From assembly GCA_947624665.1 (NCBI GenBank), contig CANQLK010000068.1, positions 1 to 8,736 of the forward strand: a stretch of DNA of 8,736 bases. Direction: 5' to 3'. Shown here piece by piece: positions 1 through 6,762 of the stretch. The stretch comes from Candidatus Gastranaerophilales bacterium (GTDB lineage: Bacteria; Cyanobacteriota; Vampirovibrionia; Gastranaerophilales; Gastranaerophilaceae). A model generated the notes under the pieces. The model was not told the origin of the DNA. It saw nothing but the letters and a program-made list of their open reading frames with translations, and ran no database searches. The stretch's first letter is position 1, and each line of letters opens with the position of its first letter. The position numbers and the translations under genes were made by a program.

Positions 1-379
1 AGAGTATGATGAAGCTTTGAAATGTACGGAAAAAATTAAATTTAAAGATAAAAGTCAAAAGTGGCAATGGCAGGCATATATATATGTTCAAAAACACGAA
101 TATAACAAGGCTATTGAATGTGCAATGCAAGAAAAAGACGGTAATATTAAGTTCTTTCATCTGTCAGATGCATATATTGGTCTGAATGACCTTGATAAAG
201 CGCAGGAATATTTGGAAAAGAACAGTGATAAGTCATCTCGTGCATATTTTCGACGTAAATTATTGATATTAGAGAAAAAAGGCGATATTCAACAAGCTAA
301 AGAAGAATATGAAAAATCTGACTATTCAAAAGATAAAACTTACGATGAATTTCTTTTTGCATACAGACAAAGTTTTTAA
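1..379 (+). CDS. TPR-like repeat protein, C-terminal fragment (5' end outside window)
   Basis: The frame is open from base 2 with no stop upstream, and the residues before the first possible start (TTG at 17) read EYDEAL, which is a typical second helix of a tetratricopeptide repeat. I therefore take this as the end of a longer gene, not a short gene starting at 17. The visible ~125 residues form several helix pairs: YDEALKCTEKI, then YNKAIECAMQE, then LDKAQEYLEKN, then DIQQAKEEYEKS, each with the small/aromatic spacing of TPR or TPR-like solenoids. Such domains hold protein partners; no catalytic motif or membrane segment is visible in this part, so the role of the full protein cannot be given. 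It ends in TAA. The intrinsic terminator that follows is oriented for the opposite strand, so it does not obviously serve this gene. Confidence 0.75.
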   Translation, partial: EYDEALKCTEKIKFKDKSQKWQWQAYIYVQKHEYNKAIECAMQEKDGNIKFFHLSDAYIGLNDLDKAQEYLEKNSDKSSRAYFRRKLLILEKKGDIQQAKEEYEKSDYSKDKTYDEFLFAYRQSF

Positions 380-408
380 GATAGATTATAAATGAAAAAT
401 AAAAAGTC

Positions 409-434
409 AAAAAAAATTACCGCCGAAACGGTAA
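409..434 (-). terminator. Rho-independent terminator of the minus-strand gene at 453-752
   Basis: Read on the minus strand, a perfect 6-bp stem (TTACCG / CGGTAA, plus-strand 417-422 and 429-434) with a 6-nt loop is followed directly by a run of T (complement of the eight A at 409-416). It lies 18 nt past the stop codon of the minus-strand ORF, as expected of an intrinsic terminator, and supports that ORF being expressed. Confidence 0.75.
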
Positions 435-452
435 CTAAAAGATTGCTTACAA

Positions 453-752
453 CTATTCTACAAACTCGCTCTTTATATCAGGTTGTTCATTAAAGTTAAA
501 TATAAAGTGAGAATATCTCTCCATTCTGAGCTTGAACCAACCAAGCATAGTGTCGGAACCGTATATTTTTATAGTTCTCATTCTGTCAAAGTTTTTATTG
601 GTTCGGTTATATGTTTCATCAATAAATGTCTGGCATTTGCAATTTAACTCGTCTACCAAATCGTATAGAGTTTTTAGCCAAGCTGCCTGCACATTCATAT
701 CGTTTACTTTGTATTCAAGTATCATATTTTGAACCCGCTTTGTAGAGAACAT
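453..752 (-). CDS. Small hypothetical protein, 99 aa
   Basis: I do not recognise this protein. It is a soluble-looking, mixed-charge sequence without signal peptide, membrane helix or known motif. Its middle and C-terminal part are rich in aromatic residues (LGWFKLRMERYSHFIFNFNEQP, roughly residues 71-92). Support for a real gene is the ordinary amino-acid composition and the intrinsic terminator placed 18 nt beyond its stop. The ATG at 752 has only a weak GTGAG directly before it, too close for a good ribosome site. The frame stays open upstream to a TAG at 797-795 but offers no better start, and an internal Met10 is an alternative. It stands alone between the TPR gene on the other strand and folD, and a plus-strand ORF of 66 codons lying within it is best read as its shadow. 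Confidence 0.6.
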   Translation of the reverse strand: MFSTKRVQNMILEYKVNDMNVQAAWLKTLYDLVDELNCKCQTFIDETYNRTNKNFDRMRTIKIYGSDTMLGWFKLRMERYSHFIFNFNEQPDIKSEFVE

Positions 753-923
753 CTCACATAACTTTACTATATATATGCCAGTTATTTTTATTTTCTAAAC
801 ATGATATAGTAATATTTTGTATATAATTTAATTTTGATTCTTCTTTTGAATAATTCAAAACATTTATATTCACTGAATAAATATCCTTTTTATATACAAT
901 AGATATTATTAAGTTATGTAAAA

Positions 924-1772
924 TTAATAAATATAATCTTTTTGTATGTTATACAAATCAAGAGTATTTTCCATAAGCATAGCGACAGTCATAGGGCCTA
1001 TTCCGCCGGGAACCGGTGTTATATATGAAGCTGAAGGATATACGGATTCAAAATCAATATCACCTTTTAATCCGCCGGAAGTTCTATTTATACCTACATC
1101 TATAATAACAGCATTATGTTTAACAAATTCTTTTGTAATCAGATTGGGTTTACCTGCCGCCGATACAATAATATCAGACATTAATGCCAAGTCTTTCAAA
1201 TTTTTTGTATGGCTGTTTGCATTTATAACGGTTGCATTCCTTTGCTGCAGTAATGAGGAAACAGGCTTCCCTACTATATTTGAACGTCCGATTACCAGTG
1301 CATTTTTACCGTCCGTATCAATGTTATAAAAATCTAATAATTTGATAATTCCTTTTGGTGTGCAGGGAATTGCATAGGGTTTGTATCCGAGAGAGAGCCT
1401 GCCGAAATTATATGAAGTAAATCCGTCGACATCTTTAAAAGGTTCTATTGCTTCAAGTATTTTTTGTTTATTAATATGAGGCGGAAGCGGAAGCTGCACA
1501 AGTATTGCGTTTACGTCTTTATCCTCATTCAACATATAAATATGTTCAAGAATGTTATCTTCCGTTGAATTTTCTGGCAAATTAATAATAACCGAGTCAA
1601 AACCTATATATTGAGCTTTTTTACTCTTGCTTTCAACGTATATTTGGCTTGCAGGATTATTTCCTACAAAAATAACAGCAAGTTTAGGCTTTTTTATGAG
1701 TTTTAAAGCGGCTGCCTTTAAATCTTCAATTATTTTATCCGCAAGTTTTCTTCCATCCAATATTACAGTCAT
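924..1772 (-). CDS. folD: Bifunctional methylenetetrahydrofolate dehydrogenase / methenyltetrahydrofolate cyclohydrolase FolD
   Basis: FolD interconverts 5,10-methylene-, 5,10-methenyl- and 10-formyl-tetrahydrofolate in the cytosol, feeding purine and formyl-Met synthesis. The 282-residue length is standard. The N-terminal catalytic domain has SQIYVESK with Ser42, Tyr45 and the catalytic Lys49, ILVQLPLP with Gln93, and DVDGF with Asp116, spaced as in E. coli FolD (K54, Q98, D121). The PCTPKG motif (136-141) is followed by the Rossmann cofactor site GRSNIVGKP (162-170) and the signature PVPGGIGPMTVAMLMENT (253-270). All key residues are present, so I expect an active enzyme. The ATG at 1772 overlaps the stop of the upstream ATPase gene (TAATG) and has a strong GAGGAG at 1778-1783, five bases before it, which fixes the start and implies translational coupling. 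Confidence 0.97.
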   Translation of the reverse strand: MTVILDGRKLADKIIEDLKAAALKLIKKPKLAVIFVGNNPASQIYVESKSKKAQYIGFDSVIINLPENSTEDNILEHIYMLNEDKDVNAILVQLPLPPHINKQKILEAIEPFKDVDGFTSYNFGRLSLGYKPYAIPCTPKGIIKLLDFYNIDTDGKNALVIGRSNIVGKPVSSLLQQRNATVINANSHTKNLKDLALMSDIIVSAAGKPNLITKEFVKHNAVIIDVGINRTSGGLKGDIDFESVYPSASYITPVPGGIGPMTVAMLMENTLDLYNIQKDYIY

Positions 1773-2527
1773 TATATCTCCTCTTTCTGCGGAATATTCA
1801 AACGGAAATACAGTTCTTCCAATGCTTTTTTTACGATCTCGGATTCTTTAGATATTCTGTTATTTTTAAGATTATCGTCTTTGGGGATTGAACCTATTGT
1901 TGTTAAATCGTATTTATTAAGAAGCTCCAACAGCGGTTCCATTTCCTGTTTATTGACTTTATTTAGTATAACACCTAGCTGTTCACCTGCCGCATATTTT
2001 GCACTGAATTCCTCAATTCTTTTTGCCAGATGGATTGATGCTTCATTAGGTCGAGCTACAACAAGCGTTGAATTTATCGAAATATCTACAAGCTGATGAA
2101 GATATTTTAAATCAAATTCGCAGTCAAATATTACGAAATCGTATCTTGCAATTAATTTGACCAGAGCATCGTTTAACTGCTTTGTTATTGGGCATCTGCA
2201 ATCCTTTGAGCCGACAAGCCACGAAACTATGATATCGGTATTATCATCTAACGGTACAAGAATATCTTCAAGCGCCCATTCAATATATTCCTGTTTTGTC
2301 ATGTTATCGGGAATTCCCGTTTTATATTCATGTTTCCCGCTTCTGATACCGTATATTGTTTGTCTTATATCTTTTTTAAAGCTGTGACCGAGTTCTGCGG
2401 TTAAATCGTTATCGAACAGAAGAATGTTTTTATCAGGATGTTTTTCTCTTATTATTTGCCATAAAGCTTTTACTATAGTTGTTTTTCCGCTTCCGCTTTT
2501 GCCTGTCACTGCTATTGATACTGTCAT
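1772..2527 (-). CDS. CooC-like P-loop ATPase (MinD/ParA superfamily), putative nickel-insertion accessory protein
   Basis: The 251-residue protein starts with a beta strand and GKSGSGKT (residues 9-16), a deviant Walker A that keeps the signature Lys10 as well as Lys15. FDND follows at 38-41, and a switch-II-like DCEFDLKYLHQ at 135-145 sits where CooC proteins have a D-x-E-x-G-x-E-H-L type segment. A CxC motif, DCRCP (Cys110, Cys112), sits where CooC carries its metal-binding Cys-x-Cys. Length also matches CooC (about 250 aa). CooC dimers use ATP to load nickel into carbon monoxide dehydrogenase. That function is inferred here: no CODH/ACS gene is in the window and the Walker A departs from the usual GKGGxGKT. 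A start at ATG 2527 is supported by GTGGAG eight bases upstream. It is the first gene of a two-gene unit with folD. An alternative is an unrelated MinD-like ATPase of unknown client. Confidence 0.82.
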   Translation of the reverse strand: MTVSIAVTGKSGSGKTTIVKALWQIIREKHPDKNILLFDNDLTAELGHSFKKDIRQTIYGIRSGKHEYKTGIPDNMTKQEYIEWALEDILVPLDDNTDIIVSWLVGSKDCRCPITKQLNDALVKLIARYDFVIFDCEFDLKYLHQLVDISINSTLVVARPNEASIHLAKRIEEFSAKYAAGEQLGVILNKVNKQEMEPLLELLNKYDLTTIGSIPKDDNLKNNRISKESEIVKKALEELYFRLNIPQKEEI

Positions 2528-2555
2528 CTATATCTCCACTAATCATATATCTCTA

Positions 2556-2583
2556 ATTATAACAAATACATTATATATGTAAA
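2556..2583 (-). promoter_or_regulatory. Sigma70-like promoter for the cooC-like/folD unit
   Basis: On the minus strand TTTACA (complement of 2578-2583) is followed after 16 nt by a perfect TATAAT (complement of 2556-2561). Transcription would start near 2549, leaving a leader of about 20 nt that contains the GTGGAG ribosome site of the gene starting at 2527. Assigned by consensus only. Confidence 0.45.
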
Positions 2584-2672
2584 TTTTTATTCGCAAAAGA
2601 CAATATAAAATCAAAAATATCACCGAATATAAAAAATTTTGCATAAACATAGTTGTTCAACAATATTATCTA

Positions 2673-3420
2673 TCAAAGTTTAAATAAGTGATAATTAATC
2701 ATAGCCTTTAAAATATATTTGGTTTGTGAAACGGGAATATCATTTAAAAGTCCCCAAAGACGTCTTGGTTTGAAATAGAACTTACAATATACCTTTTGCA
2801 TTGTTCGGACAGCCTTTTGAAGTCATCAATATACCTATAGGATTGCCCCTTGCTATTACTGCATGAGGAGAATGAGGATATGATACAGGAGGAAGCTGCT
2901 GCCAATCAGGCATGGGAATTGTATCCAAGTCCGCAACCGTTTCAGCCTTAATAACGGGTAATCCGTTTATTTGTGTTTCATCATCTTTCAATGACTCTAT
3001 ATCATATACCCCTTGAATATTTTTATGATTAAAATTATTTTGGCATATCTGCATTAGCGGAAGTTCGCCTTCACCTGCAATAACAAAATCAGCACCGCTG
3101 TCTTTTAGAGTGGTATATGGCATAAAAGTAGGATGAATTCCACCGATGAATACTTTATGACCTGCTTGTTTTAGTGCTTTTGTAATGCTGATTGTCTGTT
3201 TATATACAGCAGTCAAACAGCTTATTCCTATAATATCGGGTTTATATTCATTTGCCTTTTGTACAACTTCTTCATCTTTTAAATTGTCCCTTAGTGCATC
3301 TATTATTAATGTTTGCGCATTACAATATTTTTTTATGTAGGAGGATAAATAAAGCAAACCTAACGGTGGAGCCATTACGTAAGTATCAAAATTCGGATTT
3401 ATAAATAATACTCTAACCAT
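2673..3420 (-). pseudogene. B12-binding domain radical SAM protein, internally deleted remnant
   Basis: The first 206 codons from ATG 3420 encode the cobalamin-binding N-terminal domain of a BchE-like B12/radical SAM protein: VRVLFINPN, APPLGLLYLSSYIK, PDIIGISCLT, FIGGIHPTFMP and GEGELPL, then the lead into the radical SAM barrel ending at SKGCPNN (201-207). Functional members continue as GCPxxCxxC, but here only Cys204 remains and the frame stops at 2782. In the next frame, from about 2801 to a TGA at 2675-2673, the sequence reads QKVYCKFYFKPRRLWGLL and onward for 42 residues. This is the usual C-terminal tail of the same family (YxxFYxRPxx). The whole catalytic core, probably about 200 codons, has been lost in one deletion that also shifted the frame. 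The start has no Shine-Dalgarno but a promoter lies immediately upstream. An isolated B12-binding domain product could still be made; radical SAM activity could not. Confidence 0.86.
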
Positions 3421-3426
3421 ATGATT

Positions 3427-3455
3427 ATGATATAATAAATCGTATAATTTGTCAC
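3427..3455 (-). promoter_or_regulatory. Sigma70-like promoter, apparently leaderless, for the radical SAM remnant
   Basis: On the minus strand GTGACA (complement of 3450-3455) is followed by a 17-nt spacer and TATCAT (complement of 3427-3432). Only six bases separate the -10 box from the ATG at 3420, so transcription would start at or next to the A of the start codon. No Shine-Dalgarno is present, which agrees with leaderless initiation. Confidence 0.42.
3443..3448 (+). promoter_or_regulatory. Possible -10 box of the cupin/aminotransferase/gmd operon
   Basis: A perfect TATAAT lies 21 nt before the ATG at 3470, leaving a short leader that holds AAGAAGGA. A second TATAAT is at 3431-3436. No convincing -35 is seen at the right distance for either. 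The box overlaps the spacer of the divergent minus-strand promoter, so the two would compete for polymerase. Confidence 0.3.
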
Positions 3456-3469
3456 ATAAAGAAGGATTT

Positions 3470-3901
3470 ATGATAAAAAAAATTTGTTTTGAAAATAAAC
3501 AGCTGGCTCTTGTTATAAAAAATAACTATTCAAAAGAAGGTACCGAATTCTTCACAAATAATGATATTTCGCTTCAAATAGGATATATGCCGCATAAAAA
3601 AGGTGATATTGTACCTGCTCATGTTCATAATCCGATAAAAAGAACTATAACGGGTACTCCCGAAGTTCTTATTATTAAAAAAGGGAAAATGAGGCTTGAT
3701 TTGTATACTGATGACAGAAAATATGTCGAAAGTACAATTTTAGAACAAGGTGATATCGTATTATTAAGTTCGGGCGGGCATGGGTTAAAATGTCTTGAAG
3801 ATTGCGAAATGATAGAGGTAAAGCAAGGCCCTTATGCAGGGGTTGGCGATAAAATCAGATATATGGGTGTGTCTGATGATGAGGTTATAATACATGACTG
3901 A
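3470..3901 (+). CDS. Cupin-fold putative metalloprotein of sugar-nucleotide cluster, 143 aa
   Basis: A single-domain cupin. The first cupin motif is GDIVPAHVHNP (45-55) with His51 and His53 and a later Glu65 (GTPEVLIIKKGKM); the second is GDIVLLSSGGHGLK (94-107) with His104. Together these give a 3-His/1-Glu metal site. The conserved-looking tail EVKQGPYAGVGDKI (116-129) is, as I recall, common to small cupins of polysaccharide loci that precede DegT aminotransferases. It lacks the RGxHAHK pattern of FdtA/QdtA sugar 3,4-ketoisomerases, so that activity is not assured, and the reaction is unknown. I chose ATG 3470 because AAGAAGGA lies just before it; a TTG at 3449 would add seven unlikely residues. 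The last eight bases overlap the start of the aminotransferase gene, so the two are probably translationally coupled. Confidence 0.8.
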   Translation: MIKKICFENKQLALVIKNNYSKEGTEFFTNNDISLQIGYMPHKKGDIVPAHVHNPIKRTITGTPEVLIIKKGKMRLDLYTDDRKYVESTILEQGDIVLLSSGGHGLKCLEDCEMIEVKQGPYAGVGDKIRYMGVSDDEVIIHD

Positions 3902-5018
3902 TTATATTCCTGTATTTGAACCTGTTTTTAACGGTAATGAAAAAAAGTACCTTAATGAATGCATAGATTCCTGCTGGCTTGGCGCTAACGGACCTTTTGT
4001 AAAAAAATTAGAAAAAGATTTCGCCAAATATTGTAATCAAAAGTTTGCCGCTACCGTTGCTAACGGAAGTGCTGCATTGGATGTTACATTTAGAGCTTTA
4101 AAAGATTTATATAAATGGGAGGATTTTTCCGAAATTATTGTACCTTCATTTAATATTATTTCGGGAGCTCAAAGCTGCATATATAATAATTTGAAACCGG
4201 TATTTGTTGACTGCGAAGATAAAACTTGGAATATAGATGTATCTAAGATAGAAGAAGCCGTTACTAAGAAAACAAAAGCTATTTTGGTTGTGCATATATA
4301 CGGACTTCCTTCAGATATGGAGCCTGTTATAGAAATTGCAAAAAAATATAACTTAAAAATCATAGAAGATGCAGCTCAAGCCCACGGGCAAACATATAAC
4401 GGCAAAAAATGCGGAAGCTTCGGTATAGCAAGTGCATTCTCTTTTTTCTCTAATAAACACATATCCTGCGGAGAAGGAGGAATAATTCTTTCCTCTGATG
4501 AAGAACTTTTAAATAAATTTAATTATTATAAAAATCTGTGTTTTACCTCGAATAAATTTGTACATAATGATTTGGGTTGGAATTATCGAATGTCTAATCT
4601 TCAAGCGGCTGTTGCTTATGCTCAGTTTGAAAATATAGATAAAGTTATAGCTAAAAAACAATGGATAGGTAATATTTATCAAAATTTATTAAAAGATATT
4701 CCTTGTCATTTATCGCCTGTTAAAACAAATTATGCAAATAATCATTATTGGGTATTCGGAATTGTTATAAATAAAGATATAAAACTGACTGCTAAAGAAG
4801 CCATGATGAAATTAAAAAATGATAATATAGAAACCCGTCCGTTTTTCTTTCCTCTTCATAAACAGCCTGTTTTTAAAAACTTGGGGATACTCGATAATTT
4901 AAAAAGACCTGTTAGTGAATCTATTTATGATAAAGGTTTTTATATTCCTATAGGTCTGAATCTTAATGAAGATAAATTACTATATATTTCGCAAAAAATT
5001 CATGAATTATTTAGATAA
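3894..5018 (+). CDS. DegT/DnrJ/EryC1 family PLP aminotransferase, GDP-perosamine synthase-like
   Basis: This 374-residue enzyme belongs to the sugar-nucleotide aminotransferases that use PLP and glutamate to aminate a keto sugar. It begins IPVFEPVFNGNEKKYLNEC, as perosamine synthases do. Further marks are NGSAAL (57-62) for PLP phosphate, EDAAQAHG (158-165) with Asp159 holding the pyridine nitrogen, and SNKHISCGEGG (186-196) with Lys188 as the Schiff-base lysine. ETRPFFFPLHKQP is at 313-325. Lysine at 188 argues against the ColD-type 3-dehydratases, which have histidine there. The next gene, gmd, makes GDP-4-keto-6-deoxymannose, the substrate of GDP-perosamine synthase (Per/RfbE), so that is the best assignment. 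Another 3- or 4-amino sugar is possible. The start overlaps the cupin stop by 8 bp, with GAGG upstream as ribosome site. Confidence 0.92.
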   Translation: MTDYIPVFEPVFNGNEKKYLNECIDSCWLGANGPFVKKLEKDFAKYCNQKFAATVANGSAALDVTFRALKDLYKWEDFSEIIVPSFNIISGAQSCIYNNLKPVFVDCEDKTWNIDVSKIEEAVTKKTKAILVVHIYGLPSDMEPVIEIAKKYNLKIIEDAAQAHGQTYNGKKCGSFGIASAFSFFSNKHISCGEGGIILSSDEELLNKFNYYKNLCFTSNKFVHNDLGWNYRMSNLQAAVAYAQFENIDKVIAKKQWIGNIYQNLLKDIPCHLSPVKTNYANNHYWVFGIVINKDIKLTAKEAMMKLKNDNIETRPFFFPLHKQPVFKNLGILDNLKRPVSESIYDKGFYIPIGLNLNEDKLLYISQKIHELFR

Positions 5019-5032
5019 AAAGGCAGGATTGT

Positions 5033-6055
5033 ATGAAAAAAGCATTTATAACAGGTGTTACAGGTCAGGATGGAAGTTATTTATCAGAATTGTTATCTGA
5101 TAAAGGATATGAAGTATACGGACTTACCAGAATGTCATCTGTCAACAATACATCCAGATTAAATCAGTGTATAAATAAAAAAAATTTTCATCTTGTATAC
5201 GGAGATATGACTGATGAATCGAGCCTATATCAAGCAGTTTCGGATATAATGCCTGATGAAATATACAATCTTGCTGCTCAATCTCACGTCGGTTTATCTC
5301 CAAAATTTTCGGAATACACTGCAAATATTAACGCTTTTGGACTTTTAAGACTTGTAAATGTAATAAAATCTTTAAAAATAGAAAAACAAGTTAAAATTTA
5401 TCAAGCTTCTACTTCGGAAATATTTGGTAATTCGGAAGAAAAAATATTTAATGAAAAATCAAAATTAAATCCTATAACACCTTATGCCTGTTCAAAAAGT
5501 TACGCATATCTGCTTGCTAAATGCTTAAGAAATGAGGGCATATATATAGTTAACGGTATTGCATTTCCTCATGAATCACCAAGACGTCCCGATATATTTG
5601 TTACCCGAAAAATAACAAAAGGTGCCTGTAAAATCAAATTAGGTCTTCAAGACAAACTTACCTTGGGAAATATCTATGTTCAAAAGGACTTCGGACATTC
5701 TAAAGATTATGTAAAAGCAATGCATCTTTCTCTCCAACAAAAAAAACCTGATGATTATATATTTTCGACAGGTATTTCAACCTCTATCAAAGATTTTATA
5801 ATAAAAGTATTTAATGAATTGGATATAGATATTCGGTTTAAAGGTGTAGGACTTAATGAAAAAGGATTCGATGCCAAAACAAATAAAATTATCTTGGAAA
5901 TTTCGTCTGAATTCTATAGAAAAGCAGAGAATATAATGTCTAAAGGCGACAATACAAAAGCAAAAGAAATTCTGGGCTGGAATCCTGAAATTACTGTCGA
6001 CGAACTTATTAAAGAAATGGTTCAAGAAGATTTAAAACAAGGAAAATCATATTAA
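5033..6055 (+). CDS. gmd: GDP-mannose 4,6-dehydratase
   Basis: Gmd is a short-chain dehydrogenase/reductase that uses bound NADP to turn GDP-D-mannose into GDP-4-keto-6-deoxy-D-mannose, the precursor of GDP-fucose, GDP-rhamnose and GDP-perosamine. The 340-residue length is normal. Seen in order: the Rossmann motif GVTGQDGSYL (8-17); PDEIYNLAAQSHV (74-86); QASTSEIFG (124-132) with the catalytic Thr/Ser and Glu; PYACSK (150-155) with Tyr151 and Lys155; HESPRRPDIFVTRKITKGA (180-198); LGN and KDFGHSKDYVKAM (218-230); and the tail GDNTKAKEILGW. One oddity is Pro179 in AFPHESPRR, where Gmd proteins nearly always have Asn (FNHESPRRG). The gene starts 14 nt after the aminotransferase stop with AGGCAGGA as ribosome site, so it is the third gene of that operon. 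Its stop overlaps that of the convergent glycosyltransferase. Confidence 0.92.
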   Translation: MKKAFITGVTGQDGSYLSELLSDKGYEVYGLTRMSSVNNTSRLNQCINKKNFHLVYGDMTDESSLYQAVSDIMPDEIYNLAAQSHVGLSPKFSEYTANINAFGLLRLVNVIKSLKIEKQVKIYQASTSEIFGNSEEKIFNEKSKLNPITPYACSKSYAYLLAKCLRNEGIYIVNGIAFPHESPRRPDIFVTRKITKGACKIKLGLQDKLTLGNIYVQKDFGHSKDYVKAMHLSLQQKKPDDYIFSTGISTSIKDFIIKVFNELDIDIRFKGVGLNEKGFDAKTNKIILEISSEFYRKAENIMSKGDNTKAKEILGWNPEITVDELIKEMVQEDLKQGKSY

Positions 6056-6756
6056 ATATTACTAAACTTAAGTTTTATCAACATAAAAAAAGCTTCCGTT
6101 ATAATTTTAATATCCATTTTGGACTTTCCTGCAACCCTTTCTTGAAAGTTTATAGGAAATTCCAAAACTTTACATCCGCCTTTTATAGCTTTATATTTCA
6201 TTTCAGCCTGAAAAACATAACCGTTTGATTCTACAGTTGATAATTGTATTTTTTCTAAAGCATATTTTGTATATGTATTAAAGCCTTCTGTCCAATCAAG
6301 AAGTTCTCTGCCCAATAATACCCTTGCATAGATATTCCCGCCAATGGATAAATATTTTTTTAACCAATTTGTTTCTTTTGTGTCACCACTTGGAACATAT
6401 CTTGAACCGCAGGCACAATCTGCACCTTTATTTATTAATTCTATTGCAGTTTTTATTGCTTCGGGAGGATGAGAAAAATCACAATCAATAGTTGTAAATA
6501 AATCAAAACCGTTATTTAACCCCCAATTTAACCCTTTTATATATGCTTTACCCAATCCTGACTTCTTTTCCTGTGTTAATAAATAGAGGTTTTTATATTC
6601 GGATTTTAAATTATTTACTATTCTTCCTGTTCCGTCAGGCGAAGAATCGTCTACTACAAGAATACTTTTTTCGGGATATAAACTAAATAAAGTATCTGCC
6701 ATTGATTTAATATTCTCTGCTTCATTATAAGTAGGAATAATAATAAGATGGTTCAT
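6052..6756 (-). CDS. GT2-family glycosyltransferase, polyprenol-phosphate mannosyltransferase (DPM1)-like
   Basis: The protein is a 234-residue GT-A fold of the DPM1 type, which moves mannose or another hexose from a nucleotide sugar to a polyprenyl phosphate on the inner membrane face. Motifs in order: IPTYNEAENI (7-16), VVDDSSPDGTG (34-44) for the nucleotide, GLGKAYIKG (67-75), the metal-binding DCDFSHPPEAI (91-101) with Asp91 and Asp93, GSRYVPSG (117-124), and GYVFQAEMKY (179-188) with EFPINFQERVAGKSKM (199-214). The middle residue of the usual DAD is Cys92, a mild change. There is no C-terminal transmembrane domain, so it is the short soluble or peripheral form. It follows the radical SAM gene by 6 nt and the GGAGAAG in that gene's last codons can serve as ribosome site. 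The donor is not decided by sequence; GDP-mannose would fit the neighbouring gmd. Confidence 0.92.
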   Translation of the reverse strand: MNHLIIIPTYNEAENIKSMADTLFSLYPEKSILVVDDSSPDGTGRIVNNLKSEYKNLYLLTQEKKSGLGKAYIKGLNWGLNNGFDLFTTIDCDFSHPPEAIKTAIELINKGADCACGSRYVPSGDTKETNWLKKYLSIGGNIYARVLLGRELLDWTEGFNTYTKYALEKIQLSTVESNGYVFQAEMKYKAIKGGCKVLEFPINFQERVAGKSKMDIKIITEAFFMLIKLKFSNI

Positions 6757-6762
6757 ATTATT

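Noticed and set aside
392..493. 33-codon plus-strand ORF after the TPR gene (ATG at 392)
   Set aside because: It runs through the hairpin and A-run that make a good minus-strand terminator, overlaps the end of the minus-strand gene, is very lysine-rich at its start and has no ribosome site.
532..732. 66-codon plus-strand ORF within the small minus-strand gene
   Set aside because: It is nested in an ORF with better composition and its own terminator on the other strand; no ribosome site or promoter supports it.
2567..2581. TACAT/ATGTA palindrome followed by T residues on the plus strand, as a terminator
   Set aside because: The stem is pure A+T apart from one G-C pair, no plus-strand gene ends nearby, and it overlaps the minus-strand promoter region.
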